From assembly GCA_019055375.1 (NCBI GenBank), contig JAHQIW010004613.1, positions 1-64,000 of the forward strand: a DNA stretch of 64,000 nucleotides. Reading direction: 5' to 3'. A program made the position numbers and the translations under genes. Source of the DNA: Parelaphostrongylus tenuis. Taxonomy: Eukaryota; Nematoda; Chromadorea; Rhabditida; Metastrongylidae. The stretch's first letter is position 1, and each line of letters begins with the position of its first letter. Below the pieces are notes generated by a model that saw nothing but the letters and a program-made list of their open reading frames with translations, made no database searches and was not told the origin of the DNA. This document shows, one piece after another, positions 34,278 through 45,699 of this stretch.

Positions 34278-35364
34278 AAAAACGTTCACTTTTCTTTGTT
34301 CCAACTGTGAATGTAGTAGGAAGTGTTGGCAGTTGACCACGCTGAAAAGGCATCAGTGGTCATGTTCATTGGTGAATTGATTCTGAGTGAAAGCGCCGAA
34401 CAACTGAGCAAGGTGAACACGTTTTTTGCGATTCAGGTACTGTTCAGCGATCGTCGTTGTTGACAGTCCAGCATAGTTTTTTAACTCCTAGGGGACGATG
34501 TGTACGAGCTGAAGTACACGAGTGTTTTGTGACCTTCCTCCCTGCATATAAGTTTTCTCCTAGACATCTAGTAACAGTTCGAAAGCTTAATCTCTGCGAT
34601 TTCAAGTATCTGTTCAGTTTCAAAAAAGACTTTTTGTTCCGTTACAGCAGCAAAAGCAAAATTATTTTTACACTCAGTTATATTCATTTGCTCTGCTGGG
34701 GCTTCGATACGGCTTTTCGCTAAAGTTTCACTAGTCATTAGATAGCGCGAATCTCGAAAATTCTGAAAATGCGACTTTTTTCTGACACGTTACCATGGAA
34801 TTTTGTTAGAACGAAATGATTTCACTCCCCGCTTAGTATATTACCGCTCCGTTTGGATATCATTTGTGGTTTTTTGGTAATTATGGATGACTTTTATAGG
34901 TCAAAGGTGTCTTACAGTTGCACAAAGAGCAGAGCACCATGAATAAACCTTTTGCAAAAATTTTCTGACATAAAGAGTGATTACTTCTTTAGAACTCCTT
35001 TATTTTACAGCGGTAATGCCACGTTCTTGTAAAAAAATAAGCAAACTTTCGTCCCCTAATGTGCATTTGTATCGCCTGTATTGCCCAGATGTAGCTTCTA
35101 AGCACATCTTCTACAACTAAACATTTCTAATAGAGGCCTTTGTGGAGGTATTCCTTATATGTAGGAAGAGTGCGCATTCATCATTGCGTATGATGCGATG
35201 TATCCCCTGTCAGCTCCCATATTCATGAAAAACATAATTTTCGCTCTTTCTAAACATTTTAGCTCTTATTCGATAACTCAAATCTCTGGAAATTTGCAAA
35301 GGTCCTTGTATTATGCTGCAAAAAAAACATTGTTCAACACGCAGTCATCTTTCGATAGGAATCG
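34278..35364. other. No certain gene
   Basis: Contains one candidate acceptor with a 30-codon coding-like frame at 34492-34590 (GRCVRAEVHECFVTFLPAYK) and otherwise AT-rich sequence. Confidence 0.3.
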
Positions 35365-36970
35365 AGAAAACTTATCTTGATTAACTGGCGCGAGGGTGGC
35401 AAATTAGTCCTGGCAATTCGGCTGACGTCTCGGCGATCCGCCTTCTTCAGAGCCTGGGCGTATGTAGTACTAGTCTATTTGATGATTCGGAGGACCTTAC
35501 TCATATGCTGCCTAGGTCAGGTTGAGATATCAAACGAAGAAAGGGCCCGAGATCTCGTGTATGGTGACGCATTTGTTCTTCATGTTCCTTTCGGGGCTTT
35601 TGGCGTTTATCCAGAAAGCCTCAATAGTTTTGCGCGTGGATGTTTCTGATTCCTGCGTCACGATTATGACATTCACATCAAAATCGTTGTAGTTGTGTTT
35701 TTGTGCCCTATGTAAGCCTAAAGGTTTGGTTTTATCTATTTCAGATATGCTATCTAAATGTTTTTTTATGCGGATGAAAAGTGGTCTACCCGTTTCGCCT
35801 GTATATTCTTCCTCGCATGTCTTACATGCCGGCAAATAATTGTGCCCGATCTCATACAGTCCCCTTCTTTTCCGTTAGGGTAGATCATACAGTTTTTGAT
35901 GCTGCACAATCGATCATAAATTCCATTGCGGATCAGCTGTTGGCTTAAGGTGGGAGGTGGATTTTCAATAATTACCACGGAATTTTCTTCAAAACCGCAT
36001 CTTTCTAGGCACCTTTTAACCGTGCTACTGATTTCGTTTGATATAAATGGCAGTTTGAAAAGAACTCTATTTAGGTGCGGAGTATTGTTCTTTTGGGACC
36101 TAATTCCACTTTTTGAATACTCCCGAGTAACAAATGTTCTGTAGCCGTTGGAAATAGCAAATTTTCGTGCAATGTTTAACGATCCGCGCCTTTCATTTTC
36201 CCTGAGCACACATTTTTAGCTATTTGAAACATGTTTTTACTTAGCAATTCTTTGCTGTGTGAGGGATGAGACGAAAGGTAATTGACCAAAATGTTCTTGT
36301 TACTTGGTTTTCGATACCACTTTTGTACTATAGCCACTATCCAAAAACTTTACTTGGATGTTCAAGAATGGAAGCCAGCTCCCGTTTGGACTTTCTCGCT
36401 TAAATTTCATATGCTCTGACTGTCCGTTCAAGACTTTAAAACGCGGTGAACGAGAACTGGAGCTTCCACCTTATACATAAAAACGATGGCAAGACTAAGT
36501 GTCAACGTTGACCCATGGCTTACCCATTGAATGTGTGAAGTATTTACCCGACCACCGAAGAATTGAGCAACTCAGACATTGTTGTAAGAGGATTATTAGT
36601 TATTGAACTGAATAGCCACACACATTTACTTTGTGTCCATTTTCTCTTGAAAATTCGAAAGTGAACTGCATGCAGAGTCATTTGATACGTTTGTTAAGAG
36701 TGAGGTAACATCAAATGACTTCATAGCGTGCGAGTTAATTGGTTGCTCACAACGTAGGTGATCTATGTACGTTTGAGTATTGGGTAGATGGGCAGTATGA
36801 ATTTAAACACCTGAGTAAAAATAGGATTTGGAAACCACGTTATTCTGCCCGTTGATCCGTCTATACAACTGATGATAGATCTGACCTTGTATGTTGGATG
36901 ATCGGTTGAAACTAGATCATCAATAGATGTCAGTTTGTAGGTTTTTATGAGGAGGTATGGGACTGGACAA
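35365..36970 (-). pseudogene. Penelope-like element P2: reverse transcriptase to endonuclease
   Basis: Longest PLE copy, on the minus strand with frame breaks. Order: PTYKVRSIISCIDGSTGRI (about 36900); SFDVTSLLTNVSND, the palm motif A (about 36720); an AMG-type motif region followed by SLAIVFMYKVEAPV (about 36500); SWLPFLNIQVKF and a LSSHPSHSKELL-like part (about 36370-36250). Then a frame at 36209-35766 has KLPFISNEISSTVKRCLERC and RNGIYDRLCSIKNCMIYPNG. The GIY-YIG domain is at 35835-35530 with EEYTGETGRPLFIRIKKHL, ending in ESETSTRKTIEAFWINAKSP. The element's 3' part reaches 35365 and contains a hammerhead. It combines target-nicking endonuclease and reverse transcriptase functions in life; here it is dead. 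Confidence 0.8.
35417..35456 (-). ncRNA. PLE-type hammerhead, copy P2
   Basis: The minus strand reads GGCU-CUGAAGA-A, stem II GGCG-GAU-CGCC, then GAGAC, GUC and AGCC. Core CUGAAGA, stem II and stem I are intact. One change (GAAA to GAGA) should impair cleavage. Confidence 0.65.
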
Positions 36971-37794
36971 ATTGGATTATTGTTCTTGCGCCGAAAGATA
37001 ATTAGTTTCTAAACCGGCTGCCCTAGCCGTGTTGACGTATTCTTTGTTTGGATTTTGATATTGGTGCTCATATTTCTTATATATTTCGACGAGCAAAGCT
37101 TTCTTCAAAAAGTTCAGTAAATCTTCGATAGCACAAATCTCGGAAAATTTGGCAGTGTTTTTGTTGATTGAAGGAATCTCTTTATTGCGCTGCAACACTA
37201 AAATTAGAGTTCATTTCACATACGGCGCGTATGCTTTCCACCGGTATTTAGATGGATATTGCAACATTGGCACCAAATAGTCGCCGTTCAATAACGAGAT
37301 CAGATCCTGAGAATTTCAATTATCTGCTTGTTTCATGAAAAGCTCTCTTTGCGAGCTGTAGCGATAAGAATAAAAGTGTGTTTCACATCTGAGTACTTTT
37401 CGCTAGAGACAACTTTTCTCTTTGGTTTTCGCACCCATTTCATAGCGCAAATCTTAACACTTTCATTTATATGCTTAGTTTCTAACAAAGACCTCTTAGC
37501 GCGTTGTTACAGTAGAAGAATAGTAGATTTTATACACGACGCGCACCGCACCCCACATGTAAATCGCGCTGCGTGAACGACATGGCGCCGAGTGTGTAAC
37601 TCAATAATCTTTTAGCTGTCACAACGCAATAAAACGTTCTTCTCAAAAGCCAAGCTTATCATTGAGATAGTTGAAATTTGTGATAAAGAATGGATATTGA
37701 AGATCTGGGTGAAAACCACTACTCAACGAATGATGCTTGAATGTGGAAGGAAATTTTACTTCACCTTTACACTATAATATAAAAACCATTCGGA
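36971..37794. other. No recognised gene
   Basis: A minus-strand frame at 36977-37198 (LLNFLKKALLVEIYKKYEHQ) lies just upstream of the PLE reverse transcriptase and might be its N-terminal part, but I see no signature. 37320-37780 is AT-rich dispersed repeat. Confidence 0.25.
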
Positions 37795-37865
37795 AAACGT
37801 AAAAAATTGAAGACGAATGCGTGGCGCATCCTTCAGGATTGATCAACGCCGAAAGCTTTAGAGCT
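37795..37865 (+). repeat. SINE-A 3' end fragment
   Basis: AATTGAAGACGAATGCGTGG, CATCCTTCAGGATTGATCAA and CGCCGAAAGCTTTA match the tail of SINE-A at 61915-61970; the head is absent. Confidence 0.6.
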
Positions 37866-38159
37866 TTTATGATGACTCTTGGTCTTGTATAATACTAATG
37901 AAGAACAAAACTAAAAATTTTTCTTGTGATCTCCATTGTACAATGCAATACAATTGATTGAACTCCAAATTCCGTACGATTGCTTAGTAAACAAGCATTT
38001 TTTTCTACGGAAATCACGTATAACTAAACCATGAGCATATGCGTGAGTAGAGGAAACTTGATCTACACTAATACAAGAATTCCCAAATTTTGCCAAGCAA
38101 AGAAAAAAATTTAATCAAACAAGGGAAATCGTGCAGTTTGCTTTGCGCGCATCGATTTC

Positions 38160-38420
38160 TATAGCCGTCCGTTAGGGTTATCACCTGTTCCTGATGGAAA
38201 ATGTACAACTGCATTAAATATATCATGGTTTTCTGGCTCTTGAAGAAGCGTTGCTAGAGCGTTAGCACAATTGCACCCAGGCAAACGGATAATACTTCAC
38301 TTAATGTTATTTCATAAGTTCGACTGCTTGAAAAAATAAATTTTTGAATTTTTTGATCAAGTTCGGGGAGGTTGGTTGAAAACTTAATAGTATGAGATCT
38401 GGGCACTCGTCCATTATAAG
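38160..38420 (-). repeat. Partner of the 6395-6560 repeat
   Basis: The minus strand reads LPELDQKIQKFIFSSSRTYE then ITLSEVLSVCLGA before a stop. The sequence beyond is open in another frame (CANALATLLQEPENHDIFNA, then VVHFPSGTGDNPNGRL and a stop at about 38160). The aligned part shares about 100 bp with 6395-6560. Whether this is a host gene, a transposon protein or non-coding mariner sequence is unresolved. Confidence 0.35.
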
Positions 38421-38429
38421 GCGACAAAA

Positions 38430-38870
38430 AAAACCGATTTCATCCTCTAAACAGAAGCTTTTTATGAGAAAGCTAGTAGTCATTAGAATTGATGTTGTTA
38501 TTGAAAAAAAACCCTTGTGTTCCACACGCGCATTTTTCTCGCAAAACGAAGACTGTTAGTAATTATTCAATGACGTAGGATTCAAGCATTCGAACGTTGC
38601 GCTCAATTTCTGGAAAGAGCATTTCCCTGCAATGTAAGAGGGTAAACAAAATCATATTTCACACATTTGGCTTGCTTGTTCGGAAGGCTGATTAACGGTC
38701 GGGAGGTCTGGTGATCGCACATTCGATAAGGCGGCCAGCCTGAAGCTTCCAAGAACTATGTTTGTTATTCGATTATAGACTACTTCTCCGTCGTAAAAGA
38801 AACTCAAGATCAAACGTTTGTCTCTGATACTGCAACAAAATTTTCTATCACAGTCATCTGCTTTCCTTGT
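38430..38870. repeat. Dispersed repeat R1, copy 2
   Basis: Shares with 960-1400 the series TTAGTAATTATTCAA, CTCAATTTCTGGAAAGAGC, AAAATCATATTTCACACATTT and TTGTTATTCGATTA, then GAAACTC. Confidence 0.5.
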
Positions 38871-39365
38871 TTCCAGCGAAGTGACAATTGAATTGCGCAG
38901 GCAATGTGATAGATAATTTTATTTTAAGTCTTGCAGCGTTCTAAAAGGGTCTTTTTGAAAACCGACTACGAGCGGCTCTTGACAAAGATTTAACCTTTTG
39001 AATAACTCCTAACACTCTTGTAAAAAGTTCTGAAATAAAGCTATAACAGGAAAAGGATCGGCTGCACTAAGAGGAAATGATTGAAACGCAATGCAAAGGC
39101 TTCAGAAACGGAGAAGAAAAGGAAAATTTCGTATATTGCTTAGTCATTTTCGCACATATCGAAAAAGTTTAACAAATCCCCAATAAAATTATACATAACA
39201 GATCTGCTATATTTTCGATGATTTATTATCCAAGAAACCACAGACGCATATTCTCTTGAATAATAATGGTGAACGCATTAATCAGCATTCAAGATCATAA
39301 AATTATCGGTTGAATACTTCATAATTGTATAGCCTATTCATCTTCCATTGATTTATGCATTTATA
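38871..39365. other. No recognisable gene
   Basis: AT-rich; lies downstream of the gene at 39501-40209. Confidence 0.3.
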
Positions 39366-39500
39366 CTATCCATTGACAAATTTTACCGTGCAGATATCAG
39401 TAATTGTAAAATTCAATTCGTCTTTCGTCTTCTCGAACGATGCAAAAAGATGGTCGAGCATGTCTCCTTGCATTCTCGAAGATAACGTAACTGTGGGATT

Positions 39501-39570
39501 CTATAAGGTGCTTGTTGTTGTCGTCCCCAGAATGTTGGGGATGTTTATTACAGTGCGGATTGCCCACGCA
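39501..39570 (-). CDS. Unrecognised host gene, exon 3
   Basis: After acceptor GATCGCAG (complement of 39571-39578) the first base completes the codon left open by exon 2. The frame then reads AWAIRTVINIPNILGTTTTS and TL before TAG at 39501-39503. The same frame stays open beyond that TAG for 44 codons (NPTVTLSSRMQGDMLDHLFA and so on) to 39366, which hints that the TAG could be a disabling mutation rather than the natural end. Confidence 0.45.
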
Positions 39571-39633
39571 CTGCGATCAGCATCACAACCACTCCGTCAT
39601 GGCCCCGCGTAAACCCGTTACTTAGCTACTTAC

Positions 39634-39879
39634 ATGAACGGTCTGTCTTCACTGATAGTGCGGGTTCCACAATAGCTTCCATTCTTTTCCCTGTCACGTG
39701 ACTGTAGCCCATGGTGGTTTTCTGCTTCAAGAATGGTGACGCACGCCAGGCCCTTTACACGAATTCGAAACTCGTCGCCATATGCGGATGCAGACGTATG
39801 ACCTTTGCCACAAACCCGCTCAGCCATAGTGTGCGTGATTTTCTGAGATTGCGCTTGATTTTCATGAAGGGCCATAACA
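39634..39879 (-). CDS. Unrecognised host gene, exon 2
   Basis: A 246-bp exon with acceptor AAGAACAG and consensus donor GTAAGTAG. It encodes 81 codons starting VMALHENQAQSQKITHTMAE, with GHTSASAYGDEFRIRVKGLA and VTILEAENHHGLQSRDREKN. Phase agrees on both sides (1 base in, 2 bases out). Flanking introns are only 57 and 63 bp, typical of nematodes. GC content is higher than in the surroundings. I do not recognise the family, and no signal peptide or membrane segment is evident. Confidence 0.65.
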
Positions 39880-39936
39880 CTGTTCTTATCGTCCTTTTGT
39901 CATCTGTTCTTCTCAAGAAATGACTGGCCCATCTAC

Positions 39937-40209
39937 TTGCTATCGATGCGTATATTTCTCAATGCTAACTGCTTCATCGTGGCTGGGAGGTGCTCCCGCG
40001 AGCCGGATGCGAAGAACAGCGAAAAGTTCAACGACAGCAGGCCACTAAATCTGAGAAAGTCTTTTCCACCCGGAATGTACAGCTGAGAGCGAACCGTGCT
40101 ATCAACGGCCACCATATTGATAACTATTGTCGCAAGATGGTAAACACCATCTGATCCACGAGGGCCAGCGACTCGATGCGGCGACGACCCGTGGAAGGCT
40201 TTGATTGGG
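39937..40209 (-). CDS. Unrecognised host gene, exon 1 of those seen
   Basis: A 273-bp exon after acceptor CTGTTTTCAG with donor GTAGATGG. It encodes 90 codons, from PIKAFHGSSPHRVAGPRGSD through VYHLATIVINMVAVDSTVRS and LYIPGGKDFLRFSGLLSLNF to LPATMKQLALRNIRIDS. It joins in phase to exon 2. The first exon of the gene is not identified; a coding-like stretch near 40290-40330 (VYVDETGALSVKVTEAEFSC) could be upstream sequence. Mixed hydrophobic and charged residues suggest a folded soluble domain. No function is assigned. Confidence 0.65.
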
Positions 40210-41429
40210 CTGAAAACAGGACTCCAAGGAGAAAAAGCCAGTTACTCTAGCAAGAAAATTCTGCCTCAGTAACCTTCACACTGAGTGCTCCCGTCTCGTC
40301 TACGTAAACCGATTAACAAAGGAGACACGCCTTTTGACGAAGTATATACGGAGCACTTCACTACCATCTCTCACAAACCAGCCTGATTATTAAGGCAGTC
40401 ATTATCTCTTAAGTAGATCAATATAATTAATTGTTGTCTGAAAAATTGGTATTCAAGATCCGCTTCCGAGAGCCAAGGACGATACCGCACTCTCCTAGAA
40501 AAACAAAGTATACATATATATATATATATATACATAATATGACGAAATCTTGTGACTGTGTTCTACTGTGTTTAATTTGGTGGGGCAAATGGGTACCAAG
40601 TTAATTACTTCTTTCGTAACATCACACGAAGTATAACGATCTCACGCATAGTATTTGACTCATTCGCACTCAGCATAATCCTTCGATTACTGCCTATATT
40701 CTAAATGACACCCAGAGCACTTGAGAACCATTTGAGTTCGTGAACTAATTGAACAGAAAGCGGCCCTACTTAACTCAGTGTCCATGTACGTGCTTAACAA
40801 CAATTTAAGTGCTTCTAAGACAAAGAATTCCATTGAAACAAAAGAAGCAGGCTTCCTCAACTCTCAAGAAAGTATAGCAGTCATCGACATTGAGACGATT
40901 TTTGGAGCACCACTGCGTGGTATTGAATGAAGCTCTATCTGGTCAAACTTCTAATCTAAATAAGACTCGAACGATCGGACCATATACGATGCTGCGGAAA
41001 CCGACTTATGCCCTTGTATAGCTTGTTGCCTGACTTACTCAAACAGACAATTGTAAAGTCTTTCATCTTCACCGCGTGCAAGAGTCCACCCGTCAACTCT
41101 GATTTGTTTAAGAGCTCAAGCGTATTTTGCTTTTTTTCCAGAATATTTGCGAAGAGTATGCAAAATGAGTTAATGAGCATCTTGTATTCAGTAACCCTTT
41201 ACCCAACTGCTAACTTCTATTGACTATCTCGTAACGTATATGAGTGCCGCGTTGCCACATAGTTTTTTTTATAACTTCATGATCCGCCAACACATTTTCT
41301 CTCGTAAGTCCAGGTAGTCTCTTTAATTTGTGCGATACGGGACAATTTTGACTGCAAGCATACCTCTCAACAAGTAGTCTCATTGCTTCTTCATCTCTAA
41401 AAATGGTCAGGTATTCGGAATTACCCAAT
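40210..41429. other. No certain gene; TA microsatellite at 40512-40534
   Basis: Holds a short (TA)n tract and otherwise unremarkable intergenic DNA. The part next to 40209 may contain the missing first exon of the adjacent gene. Confidence 0.3.
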
Positions 41430-41880
41430 AATATGCAGTGCTGTGCAAAAACGTTTGCGTCAGCCGGGATTTGAACCCAGATCTCACTCTTTCCGGGAGC
41501 GAATGCTAACCGCTGCACCATCGACCCTCGTTTTGCACAGCAACATCATACCACTGCAAGTGGCAGTCAAATAAAAAGAATTCTGACTGATTATCGATAT
41601 CCAATGCCTGTCAACACAAGTGGGTTCAATGTCGATAGCGGCTGTCCCGCCAGACCGTAGACGGTTGGCTGTTGGCAGAAAACGCGTTGTAGCGTTAAGA
41701 GAGTGCTGTGCAAAACGAGCGTCGGTGGTGCAACGATTAGCATTCGCTCCCGGAAAGAGTGAGATCTGGGTGCAAATCCCGGCTAACGCAAACGTTTTTG
41801 CACAGCACTCCACATTATTGGGGGCACTGTAACATCATACCACTGCAAGTGGCAGTCAAATAAAAAGAATTCTGACCTAT
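41430..41880. mobile_element. SINE-B composite, inverted tRNA-like arms, copy 1
   Basis: A minus-strand tRNA-like arm at 41450-41530 and a plus-strand arm at 41715-41800. Both include GCGTTAGCCGGG-like ends and GATCTGGGTTCAAATCCCGG or its complement, with ACCATCGACC or its mirror GTCGGTGGTGC. The outer parts GCAGTGCTGTGCAAAAACG and CGTTTTTGCACAGCACTCC are inverted complements. The spacer holds GACTGCC-like and CGTAGACGGTTGGCTGTTG sequence shared with 33400-33460. CAAATAAAAAGAATTCTGAC occurs after both arms. Confidence 0.65.
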
Positions 41881-42799
41881 TCGGAATTAGTGTCTGCAGA
41901 AGAAAGTGTTGAGGAGTACGAAATTTGCGTAAGAAAACAGCTGTTTTTCATGCTCATACATCTTGGATGATAATTATGTTATTCAAGACGTTCGTTCAGC
42001 AATAATTCACTTGACTACAATTTATCATTCTTCGACGCTTATTAATATTGATAGGTGGCAAGTGGCTGAGAAACTGACATTGGCGATATCGAGGACTGTA
42101 GCAGAGGTAGTTCAGAGTTTATATGGAATTGTCAAAGTTGTTTAGGCCACGCGGGACTTTTATTAGTTGCTTCTGTACAGAACTCCTTGTCTTGGACAGT
42201 CGTTTATCCTTACAATAACAGTACAACAATGGAAATGGGTTGCATAGGGGGTCTACAATGAGCGTAGACCACAGAAGAGGAGGTAGAAGAGCTAGTGGAA
42301 GAAGCAAGTCGAAGTGAAAACCTAGAATTAATCTTTGACCATTTATATGCATTTCACCAAAGGGCGGGTTTGAAATTGGAGTAAAACAAAGGCAATGCTA
42401 AGGTTGGATACTTCAGAATAAGATTAGAGAACATACGTTCACAATTAGGTCGCGCGAAACAGTCAAATATCAAAATAAGCCGGATTGCGTGACTAATTCA
42501 AAAGTACAAAGAGAGGTTATTAATGTCACGCTGGTCACAAGAGTGTCCGAGCACTCACTGTATACATGATCCAATGTGCATCGAAAGTTCACCCGTCTTT
42601 CGATGCACATACATAAACTTACGAAATTAGAACATACAGTGATTTACATTTAAGAAAGGGTAGACAACATTCGTTATGCTATGAAAAAATGTCTACACTT
42701 GCCCAGCCGATGATGAGGGGATGGAGTAACGAGCAGTGATAGCAGTGATCCATCGATAAAGGACTAACAGCAAGATTTTAATGTTGCTATAGTGAGATG
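41881..42799. other. No recognisable gene
   Basis: Intergenic; the right half borders a BEL/Pao relic and may hold further degraded parts of it. Confidence 0.3.
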
Positions 42800-43870
42800 A
42801 TGAAGGGGTCGGCTTCTGGTTACGGTGCACTGCTGGGCGGCAAAGGCTTTGGGCGCTATGTCTACCCCCTTAATTTGAACACCGGCGAAGGGGAGTCTAC
42901 GTACAACAGGGGCCTTGTATTAAGGATAGACTCGATTTCTATTATAACTGTCAACAAATGTTCCATAGAGAGTTTCCTCGATCCCAGTGGTTCATAGAGG
43001 GAATGTTTTACCGAGTTTACTAGTCTCTCGTGGAGACCTCCCTGCCATGGAGCAAATGGTGTTATATGTTACCACTGCACTTCATTATTGGCAATCCTTC
43101 TTCAATTAGGGATGATTCTGGATAGATTGTAGGAGCTCATTGAGGATTGTTTCGGCTAATATGAATGTGGAGCGTTATCGCGTGTGATCGAAGTAGGTAT
43201 TCCTCCTCAGGAGAAGAAACGAAGCAGGAACATAAGGAATGCAGTTGCTGTCAGATCGGAAACGATATCGAGATGTATTAGTCTAGTTACTGTACACGTT
43301 TTATGGCTGTGCAGCATCTACTCTCTAAAGAGCCTTGTTGAGTGATTGTTAGTGGGCCGAAGTAGTTGAGGCCGACATGTTCGAAGGGCCGTGAATGGAG
43401 TTTCTCATCGTACGGTACGGAAGGTCACTCTGCTCAGGATATTTGTACGGCAGGGTATTATGACCTTGACAGTGCATACAGAGGCGGAAGAATCGTGTTA
43501 CTTGTGCTCGTAACTTTGAAATCCAATATTTTTCCCATACAAGTGACATTGTATGACTTATTCCAGGGTGACCTCTACTGTGAGAATCTCGAACAATGCA
43601 TTGGGTTAGCCAGGAATTTTAAATTATTATTAGAGGATTTTTGGCATCCATATCTAAGTTGCTTGTCCGAGGCGCTCGAAGCATCGTAGTAAGCCTTCTT
43701 CATCGGACTTAACATTCAGATGTGCCATGGACTGAAGTATAGACTTTTTTATTGTCAGTGGTTGATGCTGCTTGACCCAGTATTTTGTCAGCTATTAAAA
43801 TATCTTCATCCGAGATATTGGGATTGAGATTCACCTTGATAGGATGACTTTATGCAGTGAGTACTTCTGC
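42800..43870 (-). pseudogene. BEL/Pao LTR-retrotransposon integrase relic
   Basis: The minus strand, in shifting frames, reads: ISDEDILIADKILGQ (about 43830); SDEEGLLRCFERLGQAT (about 43700); EKYWISKLRAQVTRFFRLCM then HCQGHNTLPYKYPEQ (43549-43400), the zinc-binding CxxC part of the integrase; HVGLNYFGPL (about 43370); VTRLIHLDIVSDLTATAFLM (about 43270); a DNAPH catalytic region (about 43180); ITPFAPWQGGLHERLVNS (about 43050); and a TVIIEIESILNTRPLLYV end (about 42940). Each is the expected integrase element in order. No LTR was identified; only part of pol remains. Confidence 0.8.
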
Positions 43871-44094
43871 AATGAAATAAAAATGTCCTTGTTGGTTGTT
43901 TCATTTAAAGAATTGTTACTGAGTAGGAATTCATCTTCTTGTTAGATTACAGAGCAATGGATAGTTTGCCAAGAACAGTGTTGTACACTGCTTGAGATGC
44001 CACTAAACTTTTCTCAGTTTTCCATTAACAGCGTATTTCAGGAGTTAAGACCTTCATATGATATAGAAATTACTTTGTTCTATCCTTCTAGCGA

Positions 44095-44400
44095 GAAAGC
44101 ATGCGGCGCAATGGTAGTGGGTGCTTTGCGTCGCATGCAAGGTCGATGGCTCGATCTCCCGCTTATTGCTCATCAAACCATCCATCCCTTCAGAATGGGT
44201 AGATTGGAACCGGACTGGTCAAAGCTTGTCTGGGAGGATAAACAGCAATGACTCGGTTGAGCGGGAGCCACCGCGAGTCTTTGTAAAAGCCAAATGTGCA
44301 TTCAATCACCTCACCCGAAGTTGGAAATTGGAGATGAACGCATGGCCTATCCTTCAGCGATTGATCAGCACCGAGAGCTCTATCCTTAATCCTTTTATCC
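44095..44400 (+). repeat. tRNA-derived SINE-A, copy 5
   Basis: TGCGGCGCAATGGTAGTGGGTGC (A-box-like), ATGGCTCGATCTCCCGC (B-box-like), CCATCCATCCCTTCAGAATG, TGGGAGGATAAACAGCAATG, GAGCCACCGCGAGTC and the tail CATGGCCTATCCTTCAGCGA. Full length. Confidence 0.75.
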
Positions 44401-45485
44401 TTTGAGAGCTATGAGTATTTTTATCACATGTATTGCGCAATGTACATCATTTATCAAGGCAGCATTTGTCACTAGACAAGGGCGTTGATTCAGATGTTGC
44501 ATGCATTCATTTTTAGTTGATTAGTCTCAAGATGAACTATTGCACTTTCCGGGTTCCAAACTCTCCGAACAACTTCAACAGAATCATCTGTAGCCGGCTA
44601 CACATGCCCATAACCGTATGAGAGACCTGATCTGCTATCTGCTTCCAATGGACATCATTCCGCGGTGGCCATGTGAGTCAATGATCTTCTGCATAGCAAG
44701 CTCGCAGTGCCGAAGGAAAGATCGGTGATGAACCTGATGACAGTAAGGAAGACAGTGCATTTGTCGCAGATACTGGGTCATGTAAAGCTCCCTCACACAA
44801 AACCCTGCCTTTTGTTGGACAAGCAGATGTTTAAAGCGACCTATTGCTCACATTCAAAGAGCTAGCCAACTTTTATGAACTGTCTCTGACTAATCATTAC
44901 GAGCTGAATGAAGGGCACGCAGATATACGTGACGAATAGAAGAGAGCTAGATCGAAAAAAATATAGAGTAGTACTGCGAAAGAGGGTAAAAACGTTCTGA
45001 GGGGAGAATTTCTAGCATGCTTTTGATCAATGTGATTGCCCACGTTTTTGACCGTTCAACAAATATTTTCAAATATTTATTGACGACATCAAAGAAATAG
45101 GAAATTTTGGTGACAAAAATGCAGAAAATGGACATTTAGATCTATGTTTGCAAAATTTTCGAAATAAAGGAAAGAAAGCAGTAAAAAGACTTAGCCTCCT
45201 CAAGTATGCACGTTTTCAAAAAAGAATTCAAGCACTTTTTTAGAGGAAATTCGTTTATAGAACCCTCTCCAACGATACTTAATCTTTTCGTGCGGATGAA
45301 GTATGCTTAGATACAGAATCCATCTTATAAGATTGAACAAGGTTTGCAGTGTAGTTGAAACAACGCACTCCTAACTTAAAAAATTATAAGGATAAAGCTC
45401 TTCGCGTCAAAGAATCGTTGAGTGGTGTGCCATGCACTTGTCTTCAATTACATAATCCTTTGAGGTGATTATGTGCATGTCTGTC
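44401..45485. other. No recognisable gene
   Basis: Moderately GC-rich around 44500-44800 but all frames are broken and I could not assign a family. Confidence 0.3.
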
Positions 45486-45489
45486 CTTT

Positions 45490-45680
45490 ACAATGACTCG
45501 CTGTGGCCTGCAGAGTGGCCAGTGCTGCTTATGCTCCTGGACAAGTTTGGCACAAATTTACGGACCTGAGGGAATGGAAAACTTGGTGAGTTATAAGTAC
45601 GACATCGAACCAATGACTTCGTGCCCGATTCAAAACACGTCTAACCACTGCGCCACATGCGTTCTCGAACACAAAGCCAT
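45490..45680 (-). repeat. tRNA-derived SINE-A, copy 6
   Basis: The minus strand reads CATGTGGCGCAGTGGTTAGA, TCATTGGTTCGATGTCGTAC, CCTCAGGTCCGTAAATTTG, GGAGCATAAGCAGCACTGG and CACAGCGAGTCATTGTAAAG. The 3' tail is missing. Confidence 0.7.
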
Positions 45681-45699
45681 CTTTTTTTGCTAGTAAAGT

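Noticed and set aside
36977..37198. N-terminal part of Penelope element P2
   Set aside because: Position fits but no recognisable motif is present, so it was left unassigned.
39355..39612. 85-codon plus-strand frame as a gene
   Set aside because: It is antisense to the splice-supported minus-strand exon 3 and has no supporting signals of its own.
42797..42997. Glycine-rich plus-strand frame (GALLGGKGFGRYVYPLNLNT)
   Set aside because: It is the complement of the BEL/Pao integrase end on the minus strand.
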